This document shows, piece by piece, positions 25,516 through 35,579 of a DNA stretch of 64,000 nt. This stretch comes from Lycorma delicatula (taxonomy: Eukaryota; Arthropoda; Insecta; Hemiptera; Fulgoridae): NCBI RefSeq assembly GCF_047948215.1, contig NC_134455.1, positions 166,638,575 through 166,702,574 of the forward strand, written 5' to 3'. The notes under the pieces were generated by a model. That model did not search any database. It had not been told where the DNA came from and saw only the letters and a list, made by a program, of their open reading frames with translations. The position numbers were made by a program, and so were the translations under genes. Numbering within the stretch: position 1 is the first letter of the stretch; every line of letters starts with the position of its first letter.

Positions 25516-26171
25516 TGGGGAATATGAAGGAGTTTATAAGGAACTCTTGCTCTAAAATATCATAAAGTGAATATATTTTTACATTGTACTTAGGGGCTTT
25601 TTTCAAGGGGCTTTTTGTGGCCGACACACTAATGACATATACTTTTTAAATATAATTTGGCTCAACTAAAATGTTTCCATTAATAGCATTTTAGGTTAAC
25701 TGTGTTCATGTGTAACATATAAAATGCAATGTTTCTATATTGTTAAAAAAATTAAAATTTTTTTGACAAGATTTAAGTAATTTTTGTCTTCTCTTAATTA
25801 ATTAATTTTTTAAGACAACCTTCATCTTATAAGTTTTTACATTTGTTTTACAAACACTTGTTAATTTAGAACAAATGAAGTTAATGGTAACTAATCTCAA
25901 GTTTTCTTAAATCAAATATGAAAATTACAACAAAAAATTATATATACACATACATAAAATTAGTCATAATTTAAAACTAGATGAAAAATCTGATTGTTAA
26001 GTAGTCATTATCAAGGGAAACCATATACTTTATAGTATAAGAAAGCCATGAAGTAATTAGAAACACACTTAAATAAAACAAAAAATTAAAATGATTCAGT
26101 AACAACAATAATTAATAAGTAAATAAATAATACTTATAAAACATTACAAAAAGAATATTTCTAACTATAAC
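25516..26171. other. Intron sequence between the two dispersed repeat copies
   Basis: AT-rich. Nothing was recognised. Confidence 0.35.
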
Positions 26172-26312
26172 ATTTCAAAAGAGAGTACCCTAAATTTAAC
26201 ACATGCATATTGTCATTCTGAATGCTTCACCTTTTTGTGAAGAAAATCACTAAGAATATTGAACACACCCTCATTCAAGCAACCATTAAATGTAAACTAG
26301 GAATGATAGAAT
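26172..26312. repeat. Dispersed repeat, copy 2 of 2
   Basis: This is the partner of 25379-25515, sharing TTCAAAAGAGAGTAC, CACCTTTTTGTG and CATTAAATGTAAACTAGGAA. The two copies flank AT-rich DNA and together could be the remains of one element or a local duplication. Confidence 0.45.
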
Positions 26313-26495
26313 AAATGGGCAATGTACCCAAACTGGTACTTTCAATTTGATAGTTTAAAAAATTAATACAAAAAAAAAGTTATATTGTAGCTAAACAGCA
26401 TTGACAAAGGCTGACCCAACTGAAAGCATAAATTTGCATAAAAACCATCTTAACCACTCAAACTTGCAACTCATGTTACCAATTCAAATGTAATA

Positions 26496-27268
26496 CAAGG
26501 GCTGTCCAGAAAGTAACTTATATTTTGGTGTAAAAAATGAACAGCTGTTGGAAAAAATTTAGCACCCACAATTTGAAAGTACATCCTTAAACTTCTCCTT
26601 AATACATTCCTGTAATGTTTCTTCGTACTTGCCAAATAAATTGAGACACTAGTCAAGTCATATCTATGGATGAGTTTTTGTATCCCTTTATCAAAAAATT
26701 CTACCACCTGGTTTTTTGGCTTTTTTTTTTGTAAACCATTGAGTACAAAAACTTATGGTAGCCTAACATTTTGCCAGTAATTCAGGCAAACGACTACATG
26801 GAATTTTTGGAAACTGAAATGAAAACTTTGTAAGGTAAAATGCAAGCAAATTAAAGCAAATTTTTTCATCGACTTTTGCTACCAGTTCAACAGACAGAAT
26901 GCTAAGCTGTCCACATGGTTTTTCATTGTGAACATTTGAGTGGGAATTTTTAAATATGATATGCCACTACCTTACTGCACCTTCATTCATTACATCTTTC
27001 CCATAAACATCAAACAATTCCATAAATCTCAATTGGTTTGTAGTTTTTTGCCAAATTTAATAACCAATCTCACTTCACAACTGGTGGGATTTTCTGTAGG
27101 GGCACACATTTAAAACACTTGGAAAAAATGAACAAGAGATGCATCACAGTCCTTCACATAGATCAATGCATAATGAGTCAGGTTAGTAATGACCACCAAG
27201 ATGGTGCTGCTATCCCCACTCCTTTGTGAACAAAAGTTAAACATAAGTTACTTTCCGGATAGGCCTCA
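26496..27268 (-). mobile_element. Internally deleted mariner-like element with TIRs
   Basis: The TIR is CAAGGGCTGTCCAGAAAGTA on the left and TGAGGCCTATCCGGAAAGTA on the reverse-complemented right end, and the match continues for another six bases (ACTTAT). The left flank is TA. Minus-strand remnants include an N-terminal part (NPTSCEVRLVIKF) and a C-terminal part (VEFFDKGIQKLIHRYD, compare GIKKLVPRYDKC). The catalytic middle is absent, and at about 770 bp the element is roughly 0.5 kb shorter than a full mariner. This is the usual architecture of a non-autonomous deletion derivative. Confidence 0.8.
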
Positions 27269-28129
27269 AACATGCTCCTATTTATTTCATAAACACAGGT
27301 AGAAATTGCTTTCTTTGCAGTTTTTTCCTTTTTTTTTCTCTGAAGATAACTATTTAACAATCATTCCCCATTACCTACTGCCAACAGTTATGACCAACTA
27401 GTTATAAATTTTAATAATTTTTTATATGATTTTGAAGTTATCTATTTTTGAATTTTGATAAATAAGACTGATTTAATCAGCAACTTTTATTTAATGTTCT
27501 GTGCAAAATTATAATTTTTTTTTAAATTACTTTAAATTATTGATATGTTTCTTTTAAAGTCACAGAAGAAAGGCATTTTAATTCTTAAAATAAAAAAGGA
27601 AAACTTTCTATTTTAAGAATCCTGCTATTCTTGTCATTTAAATAAAAAATTATCTAAAATGTTTTACCTCATTCAAGTAGAAGTTATGAAATTATAAATA
27701 AGCACTAATATTATATATATATCTATACATAAATATACAATTACACTTGAAGATCACCTACAAACAATGTCACTAATTTTCAACAGTCACTATATTTTTC
27801 CTAAGACAATTTCTAAAAATACACTACACACAAGATGTGAATGTAGTTGCAATGACAATAGAGTGGAAAATAATATTTTTAAATTTTCTGATAACCTTAT
27901 TAATTAATAGCTATGAAAAATCTAGAAAAACATGCAACAAAATAGAAAAATTTAAAACTTCTTTAATTCATGTGTAGAACACTGTTATGAAAATAAGAAA
28001 CTAGACATAAGTTTACTTTTTCAATACTAAATAATACAAAGGGAAATTCTGCAAACTCTTTACTAGAATGTGGCAATACACAAACTATTAAGTAATATAA
28101 TATAAAAATAAATAATATTTGGTAACATT
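27269..28129. other. Intron sequence upstream of (in plus orientation) the candidate alternative 3' end
   Basis: AT-rich with a short (TA)n near 27712-27722. Nothing was recognised. The candidate polyA site of the short Prp40 transcript would fall at about 28110. Confidence 0.4.
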
Positions 28130-28135
28130 TTTATT
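28130..28135 (-). terminator. Candidate polyadenylation signal AATAAA
   Basis: AATAAA on the minus strand lies 108 nt after the stop of the candidate alternative last exon. A GU-rich GTTTGTGT follows at about 28077-28085. In AT-rich DNA AATAAA is common, so the spacing and the GU element are the only support. Confidence 0.4.
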
Positions 28136-28242
28136 TTAGCAAGCGAATGTAGTTAACTATATGAGAATTTACATTATTGAAAACACTTTTAATAATTACT
28201 GAAAGCACATCATATTTACAGAAGTGCAAGAAAACACTTGTT

Positions 28243-28272
28243 TCAGTTTTCGCAGGATTCATCAGATTCTAT
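28243..28272 (-). CDS. Prpf40: Candidate alternative last coding exon of the Prp40 homologue
   Basis: On the minus strand a T-rich tract ends in TTATTTCAG, followed by an open stretch in the correct phase that encodes IESDESCEN and then TGA. It lies 605 nt downstream of the preceding exon. AATAAA lies 108 nt beyond the stop (28130-28135), with GTTTGTGT about 45 nt further on, as expected for a cleavage and polyadenylation site. Joined to the previous exon, the tail would end with nine mostly acidic residues in place of the 62-residue distal tail. The short, acidic, in-frame reading and the polyA signals support it. I do not recognise the peptide from other species, so it could be chance; RNA evidence is needed. 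Confidence 0.5.
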   Translation of the reverse strand: MESDESCEN

Positions 28273-28877
28273 CTGAAATAAAAATAAATTATTCTAAATA
28301 TGATTCTAATTTATCACTTTTAGTTAAATATTTACTTATAAATTATTTAAAAAAAATTAAAATATATTAACTAATTTAAACAGTAAGTTTAGAATTAAAA
28401 CTTAAAGTAGAATAAAAAAATGAACATCCTTCAATAAAATGTAATTGCCTCATAACATAACAAAAGAGTTTACAAAAATTATTATTCTTTCTGTTCCACA
28501 CAATTTTTTGAATGAAGATTTTTCCATTAAGTAATCTATACTCTGCTCACAGACATCTTGTGACATTTAATAGTAAAAGAATATGTCAAATTAATTTAAA
28601 CCTTTAGGCATGATCACTAAGATACATGAGAGAAAATAAATAAATCATTAGGTGACATTAGGAAGGTTCATTAATTCCTGAAATAGTAGTCTTTTCAACT
28701 GGTCTACAGCCAATGTTTCCTGGAAAAAATTTACAATTTTATCAGATCATTCGCTAAGAACTTATTTTATACCTATTGCTGTGACAATTGTATAACATTA
28801 AATTTACAACAGTGAATATCAAATATTAAAAACTTCACAAATTATTTCATAGAAATAAAATGTAACTAAAGACTTAC

Positions 28878-29024
28878 CGAATGTGAACGAGAGTGTGCTC
28901 TTTTCTTCTTTGACTTCTTTCGCTTGTTTCTCCGTCTATGTTCAGAATCAGAGCTGTCTGAGTCACTGTGAGAACGATGTCTTCGTTTCTTTTTACTATA
29001 TCCACGATCAGATTCAGAATCAGA
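28878..29024 (-). CDS. Prpf40: Prp40 homologue, internal coding exon (RS/K-rich C-terminal tail)
   Basis: The exon is 147 nt (49 codons), phase 0 at both ends. It encodes a low-complexity tail starting SDSESDRGYSKKKRRHRSHS, then SDSDSSDSEH, and ending KKSKKKRAHSRSHS. Alternating acidic Ser/Asp runs and basic Arg/Lys/Ser runs match the phospho-Ser-rich C-terminus of PRPF40 proteins, presumably a target of SR or CK2-type kinases (inference). The acceptor is TTTTTACAG|TCT and the donor TCG|GTAAGTC, both good. It can splice in frame either to the distal last exon at 3216-3404 or to the nearby candidate last exon at 28243-28272. Confidence 0.9.
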
Positions 29025-30098
29025 CTGTAAAAATAAAAAAATTTTGCTTAGACTTAAAAAACAATTTTTATAAAAAAATCTTCAATTGTAGTTGTAAAAC
29101 AGCACAATAGCTCCTTATAAAGGAGGTACTGCTTCCTTTAGAAGAAGGTAAATGCCTCCTTATTAAATAAACTTTATCACACAATGATTAATTTATTAAT
29201 GTATTCTTTTAGTAACTTTTGACTTGTGTTAAATTACTTTTTTTATAAAAATGAAGAGATACATTTTTAGTACACGAAAAAATCCAACCAAACTGTAATT
29301 TGAAGCCAGAAAACCATCATTTGAAAAACAAAGATGGTAATAAAATTTTTAATAGAAGTCAACCAACTAATATTAAAAGTAACTCAAAAAAGGAATATGT
29401 AAAAAGATGACAATGTCAAGGATATGGATGAAAGTACAACTCTTTCTTTGGTCTATGTTATCTATGAATTCTACATTATCATCTTGATTCTTAGGAAGTG
29501 CATAACACTAAAAATATGTTAATGCAATCAAATATTTTAGAATTTGAATTTAACTATTGCATTATACTTTTACTTTAAAAATCAAACAACAGTAAACAAT
29601 GAAATATGCAAACACTAAAGTAAAGCAAGATTCAAAACTTTGGGAAGGAGAATGTTGTACTGAAATAACATTTTAAGTTTTTTTTTAGTAACCTGATAAA
29701 TACTTGCTTACACTACTTTGGATGCTTTAATGTTTTCAGAGTTTATCAGAAAGAAAAATCTAATACTTTTGATTTTAACTAAAAAAAAAAAATGTTTTAA
29801 ACACACTTTTTATATAAAACTGCATTCATATTATTTACAAACTGTTTTACAAACAAATGTTTTATAATGAAATGAATGGTCTGACTGTCAATCAATAAAA
29901 ATATAAATCAATCATTATTAGGGGCAATATTTATTATTAACAATAAACAGATTTATAACATGAATTATTTTAAAAACACAGTAAAATTATAAGTTAGAGA
30001 ATTTTTAACATTCAGTTCATTGGACAGCATAATTACCTTAATTTTTTTCCTATTCTGTATATTCTGCAAATAATTAAAACTGAAGAAAAAACTATATA
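29025..30098. other. Intron sequence without recognised elements
   Basis: This is part of the 20.7-kb intron. It is AT-rich and shows nothing recognised. Confidence 0.4.
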
Positions 30099-32072
30099 CA
30101 GTGGAACCTTGTTTAATGAGCATAATTTGTTCCCGAATCTTACTTGTAATGCTAAACACTCGTTAAGCGAAACAATTTTTGGCATAGGAATCAATGTATA
30201 GTAGGCTAATGAGTTCCATTTTAAAAAAATACACAGATTTATAATACTAATGTAATTTATTATTTATAATACATCATTTTTTACAAGAAAGTTATCTGAA
30301 GACATCTGTTTTTCAAAATTTGGTGAAAATGACACACACCATTATTATTAAATAAATAAGTAGCATGCACAGTTACTGCCTTATTAGGGTGATGTTTCTC
30401 AACGTATGATGCAACAGTTCCCCATGCTTTCAGTATCTCCCTTATTTCAGAGGAAGGTTGTTGCTCTGCTGAGGCTGTTACCTCCAAAACTTCTGCTGTG
30501 ACACAGAATGCAGCTCCAGGCATACACAGGAGCTGATTCTAGTGGAATTCTTTCACTAGCTTATCAATATCGTTGCTGCTCATCTCTAGCCCACAATCTT
30601 ATTGATTACAGATTCCACACGCACTGCTTAAATCCTTTGGAGTCACTTTTGACAACGCTGTCCAGCCAGAGCTTCTTCCGTGCAGAAATTTAAGGTTTTT
30701 TTGGTGACCCCCTCCCATTCCTTGTCGATCATCTTAAAGCAGGCAACGATGTGAAAACTCTCTTGAGAGTGAGATTGGTTCCTTCAGTTACCTTAAAACA
30801 ACACTGGAAGAGCATATTAGGATAAGTTTTTTAAATTTGAAATGATCTGCTGGTCCATGGGCTGAAGTAAAGGAGTGGTGTTGGGAGGCAGAAACTGGAT
30901 CTTGATGAATTTAAATTCTTCAAGGAGTTCATCTTCTAGGCCTGGAGGATGTGCAGCGTTGTTCATAAAAAGCAAGGCATGGAGTGGCAAGTTCATTTCA
31001 AGTACATTTTTTTCCAGATGGACTAAACACTTCATTGATCCAATCTGTAAAAAGGTAATGTGTCACCCAAGCCTTGTTGTTGAACCTCCACATGACATTT
31101 AGCCTGTTCTTCTAGACTTTATACTTGTTGAAGGGCTTGTGGATTGTCTGAATGGTAAACGAGCAGCAGTTTAATTTTAAAATTTTGCATTTGCTCAAAA
31201 CAAGAGCCTTCTTCTCTGCTGTATTAGAAGTTCGCTTTCCAGAAGTAACTTATATCTTTTTCCATAAAAGACTTGTCTCATCACAATTCACAATTAAAAA
31301 CCTGTATTGAAAAACCCTCAGAATTCATAAGCTGGAGACCAGCCTTTATATCAGAGCTTGCTGCTTCTCTGTGCCTCACAATTTTGTGGATGCCGGTTCT
31401 TCTCTTAAACTTTTTAACTTCCCATGGCATGCCTTGGATGCTTCTTCTTCTTCGTCTGTTGACGATCCTGATGTCTTCTTATTGAGGTCAGCTCAAATTA
31501 GTTTAGCATTCTAACAAATTATGTTTTCATTAATACTGTCACCTAGCATTTTCTTCTCGTTGATCTATATGAGAAGCAATCTTTCAACATCATCGAGAAT
31601 ACGTGGCTGTTGCATAGAAATTCTTGTGATATCCTTTGAAGCATCAATCTCCATTATCTTATCCTTGTTTTTGAGGGCAGTACAAATTGTTGATGTAGAC
31701 CGATTGTATGTGCATGTTAGGTCAGCCACTCTCAGACCTCGTTCTTGCTTCTCAGTGATTTATGTTTGATGTCTATGGAGATTTCTCTTCTCTTACCCAT
31801 GTCTTCTTGTGTCATTTTTTTTTAGAGACAAATGTGCAAGCATGCTTAAACTTTGCAATAAAAAAATTAAAAAAAATACATAATAACGTGTCTGAATACA
31901 ACTTTCACAAGTGACAGTAAGATGCTAGCTGAATGAGTGCTAAATACTGATAGCCGAGCTGCAGGCAGGATGTGACATCACAATGTCTCCTAATAACTCG
32001 TTCTGCGAAACACTGCTCATTAAGGGAGTCATTTTTTACATTTTGGTTTACTTGTTATGTGAGGTTTGACTG
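30099..32072 (-). mobile_element. Tigger (pogo superfamily) DNA transposon with TIRs
   Basis: The left end is CAGTGGAACCTTGTTTAATG and the reverse-complemented right end CAGTCAAACCTCACATAACA, both flanked by TA (30097-30098 and 32073-32074), as expected for pogo/Tigger. The motif TTAATGAGCA near the left end recurs inverted near the right end. The 1974-bp body carries a transposase pseudogene on the minus strand (see 30290-31800). It sits inside the 20.7-kb intron, in the same orientation as the host gene. Confidence 0.88.
30290..31800 (-). pseudogene. Tigger/jerky-like transposase pseudogene
   Basis: It starts MGKRREISIDIKHKSLRSKN and, after a frameshift, continues RGLRVADLTCTYNRSTSTIC (CENP-B-type HTH, psq fold), then KDITRISMQQPRILDDVERL (second HTH). 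Further on are LPLHALLFMNNAAHPPGLED and LPPNTTPLLQPMDQQIISNL, the DDE_1 core. The family motif LLLLDNAPGHP has become LLFMNNAAHPPG, so the second catalytic Asp is Asn. Multiple stops and frameshifts confirm that it is dead. Length (about 500 codons) is normal for the family. Confidence 0.85.
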
Positions 32073-32522
32073 TACTTGTTTCAGAAATGTTTTTCTTTCT
32101 TATTTAATTAATTATTAAAAATGCAATACTTAAAAAAAATATGTAATTTTTACATATTATTTTTAGAATAAACCACTGTTTATGAAACACCATTCACAAA
32201 ATCATATGCTACTCATAAACACAGTCTTGTTAGCAATGAATTCTGTAATTATTTAAAACAAGAATAATATCATTTTAATCTTTAACACATCCAATTAAAC
32301 AAATGAAATTAATTATAAAAAAGCAACTTAATCTGCTACAAAAAGCTGCTATCAGTCAATATGCTGATGACCAATGTCTTGTTAAAATTGTAATATTCAC
32401 TGTGATATTCAAAATATGTTTTTATTAGTTTTATACAACACATAAAAATTGTATTTTACTTAACATATTATATCACTTCAAACAATTCTGAAAATAAAAA
32501 CTGGGAAAAAAAGGACTTGTAA
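32073..32522. other. Intron sequence without recognised elements
   Basis: AT-rich. It may contain the decayed left end of the next element. Confidence 0.35.
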
Positions 32523-33540
32523 TTGATACATTTAATAAAGTTTACAGTAAATTTAAAAAAAATCTGTCCCTACTTCAATACATTTTGGCTGCACGCTTTC
32601 AGATTGCTATTGTTACTCTCCGCATTTCTGCACAACTTTCTTAATTTGTGCAGCAGCATCTGTAATATGAACAACCAACTCTTCATACACATGAACTTTT
32701 GTAATGTTGGTGTCCAGGAGTGTGACTCACACCATGGCCAATCCATCACTCTGGAAATTGCTTATTTAAGTATGCCAACATGGCATGTGAGAAGTGGGGA
32801 AGTGCACCATTGTGCTGAAAGTAGAAGCGGCACCTTGATGCAAGTGGAACACCTTCTAATAGCAGCAGCAATTGTTCCTTAAAGAATTCAAGTAAATATC
32901 AAAATTTAGATCAAGTAAATGTTTTCCTAGGACCATTCATTCCTAGGAGAATGAATGGTCCAATTAGCTGATCATAAACTAAACCACAGCACACATTAAT
33001 GTTAAATTTTGATGGAAATTACGTCCTACTGTCATGTATGGATTGACTTCTGCACAAATGTGTTCATTGCAAAGGTGATTGATGCCATCTCTAATAAACT
33101 GAGCCTCGTCGGTAAATAAAATGAATCTATGCAATTAGCAGTTCATATTTAACCAGTTGCAATATTGCAAATCGAGGATCTCTAGGTTGAAGATTTTGTA
33201 TTTGCTAATTATGGTAAGGATACAGCTTGTTATGAAAAGTCTTCGCACCGTAGATGAGAAAACTCTGAACCACTGGGAAAGGCATCGAATACTAATACCT
33301 GGAGTGTGTTGAGTAGATAATGGTTTCATCAGTATCAGCATCGTGATGGACATAATGGTCGTGGTGAGTAATGCTAGGAGGTGTACCTGTTTCTCATAGT
33401 ATATGCAATCTTCTAGTAACTGTTTTAAGATTTTGAACTTTGCGATTAGTTAAACGTCTTTGATATTCTGCAGCAGTAACAGTTGCATTTTCATCACACA
33501 TCTCAAAGATGATACCATGATAGCATATTCCTCAGTCATA
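32523..33540 (-). mobile_element. DUF4817-type mariner relative, decayed transposase
   Basis: On the minus strand the N-terminal helix-turn-helix region reads DENATVTAAEYQRRLTNRKV. It is followed by LYPYHN and NLQPRDPRFAILQLVKYEL, then AQFIRDGINHLCNEHICAEV, then VVYDQLIGPFILLGMNG, then FQHNGALPHFSHAMLAYLN and EWWIGHG. These blocks match, in order, the transposases that carry a DUF4817 helix-turn-helix domain (TDEAQFxRDGxxNxHNxHxW; MHDGAPAHFS). FQHNGA shows the second catalytic Asp (MHDGAP) replaced by Asn. Several frameshifts are present. TIRs were not located. Confidence 0.78.
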
Positions 33541-34068
33541 AATAACAAAGGCAATGGTGCAGCATGACACCAATTAAAACAAACACACATATACTTAATT
33601 AAACTACACTGTTCTCATAACAATTTTCAGAAGCAATGGAGAACATGCAATCCAGTGATGATACAACATAAAATGCATTGTTGGGCAGCTGATTTCTGTG
33701 TTACCAACTTACAAAATCATAATTTCTCAAATTTTCAATTAACAATTAATTCAAGAGAGATATATAAACTTTAAGTTTAAATTACAATAGAATAATCTTT
33801 AATACAACACTATTTTTTATATCATTGCTCTTTGTAGGAAAGCAAACATGCTTTGTACATGTAATCCCTTCGTTTTCATAGGGTAATAACAATAAAATCA
33901 AATTTCTTGAACTTGTATTGTTTTTAATGGGCTATTTTACAATTTTTTCAGAATAAATTGTTTACAAATTTTGATAATAAGTTTTATGCATTCATTAGTC
34001 ATTTAACAAAGCATTTGTAGTAGAAACATAAAGAAAAATATTTTTAAACAACAAATTTTTTTGTTTCG
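33541..34068. other. Intron sequence without recognised elements
   Basis: AT-rich. Nothing was recognised. Confidence 0.35.
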
Positions 34069-34312
34069 TTGGATATTATGAAAACAACTGGAGGTATGGT
34101 TCTGGAACCTGTTTTATTCAATTTTTCAAGTCAATAACCATAAGAAACCATCAAGTTTATTCCTTAATTTGGGTTCCTTTTACCCAGGTATCAGGGCAAA
34201 ATTTTTCACTGTAATTCACTAATGGAGCTTTTCCAGACCTAAGCTTATATGACATTTTTTCATTATTTGCATTATTAGAATGAGCTCAGAAAGTTCTGGT
34301 TACACTACATGA
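34069..34312 (+). mobile_element. Solo end of the long-TIR DUF4817-type element
   Basis: It is homologous along most of its length to the right terminal repeat at 57295-57560: GGTTCTGGAACCTGTTTTAT / AGTTCTGGGACCAGTTTTAT, then TTTATTCCTTAATTTGGGT in both, then TTTCCAGACCTA in both. It is an isolated terminal repeat, without transposase. Confidence 0.65.
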
Positions 34313-35099
34313 GTCACTCTGCATCTTTAATGGTAAGTATGAAACTCAATAATTCACAACAATAATAGAAGTACAAACTTGTGGGTAGTCTTTATTTTGT
34401 ATCACAAAAAATTATAATGGATTAATAGAAAATCAATGTTTCATATTGGGAAAGTGATTTACAAGTGGCAATCCACACATAAACTGATTAAAACTATTTT
34501 AATATAATTGCCAAATTAATCTATAAATGACAGGAATTTATTTTCATGACTGGGTTATTTGCAGACTTTTACTGACTCATTCTGAATAGTAAATAGTATT
34601 CCCTGAATGGTTGGTCCTGTGAAAAACAACCCTGATTTCTTGCACCCTATTGCTGGTCAATTGTCTCTAGGATATTAAAAGAGACATATCTTTCTTTTTA
34701 TATTCTTGAAAACTACTATTATGAACAGTGGTATAGGAAAGGGTCAATTTTTAAACTGCTTCACTTGGAAGATCGTAGCAGAACAGAGTGAAATGCTTCC
34801 TCAATCAAGAATTTTATCATTTTTTGTTATTCTTATAGAGGGGTTATAAAAAATAGTGGTTTAGGAGTATGTTATTTTAATTACAACCTTAATATGTATT
34901 TTAGAGAAAAAACCTCATGTAACATGTTTTAATGGTCATACAAATTTTCACAACTAACTTTATTTTATATTAATAATTTTCTCAATCTATATCAATTTTT
35001 TAATTAAAATTTAAAAATACTGATCAACAAAAGAATTTAGATGTATAAAAATAATAAAGTTTAGAAGAACTACTTTTTAGGAAATTTCTTTCCTTCTTG
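34313..35099. other. Intron sequence without recognised elements
   Basis: Moderately AT-rich. No family was recognised. Confidence 0.35.
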
Positions 35100-35310
35100 C
35101 TAATACAAGGATCAGTCAAATATAAACTGGACTTTTGTTTTTAACACTTATTAGTACACAATAAAAATAAAAATTATATTTATTCTTTTGTATGTAGTCT
35201 TCCTGAAGTTCTACATATTTTTCCCAACAAGTGGGGAAAATTTTTAACATGTCAAGAGGCAACAGTACATGAACTACTTCGTTGTTGTTCTGGTATAGAA
35301 ATTCTCTGAG
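35100..35310 (-). mobile_element. Mariner-like transposase C-terminal fragment with one end
   Basis: On the minus strand it reads LKIFPTCWEKYVELQEDYIQ followed by KNKYNF, resembling the C-terminus of IS630-mariner transposases (FPxCWEKCVxLQGDYVEK). The outer sequence CAAGGATCAGTCAAATATAA would be the terminal repeat. About 200 bp remain. Confidence 0.6.
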
Positions 35311-35579
35311 CCTCTTTCAATATGCCAAGCAAAAATATGCTCTAGGAGTTCAATAAATCTCAATCAGTTTGTCTAAGTTCTAATGTCTCTATGAGAGGCT
35401 TGGCACTGAAGAAGAATCACATCTTGATTGGCTGATGGCACCTTTCATTAAAGGTGGCTTTCATTTTGTCCAAAAGCTGACAATACAGTGCGACACTCAC
35501 AGAAAACATTTGTGGAGAATATCGGCCATCAATATGTCCTTCCAGTTCCCTGGTATGTTGGAAAAAGGATATTGTCAAA

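Noticed and set aside
28243..28272. The same segment as an internal microexon rather than a last exon
   Set aside because: The frame meets TGA after nine codons, and no good GT donor precedes it.
32930..32961. Inverted repeat GGACCATTCATTC / GAATGAATGGTCC as a regulatory hairpin
   Set aside because: It lies within the decayed DUF4817-type transposase and is more simply a small local inverted duplication there.
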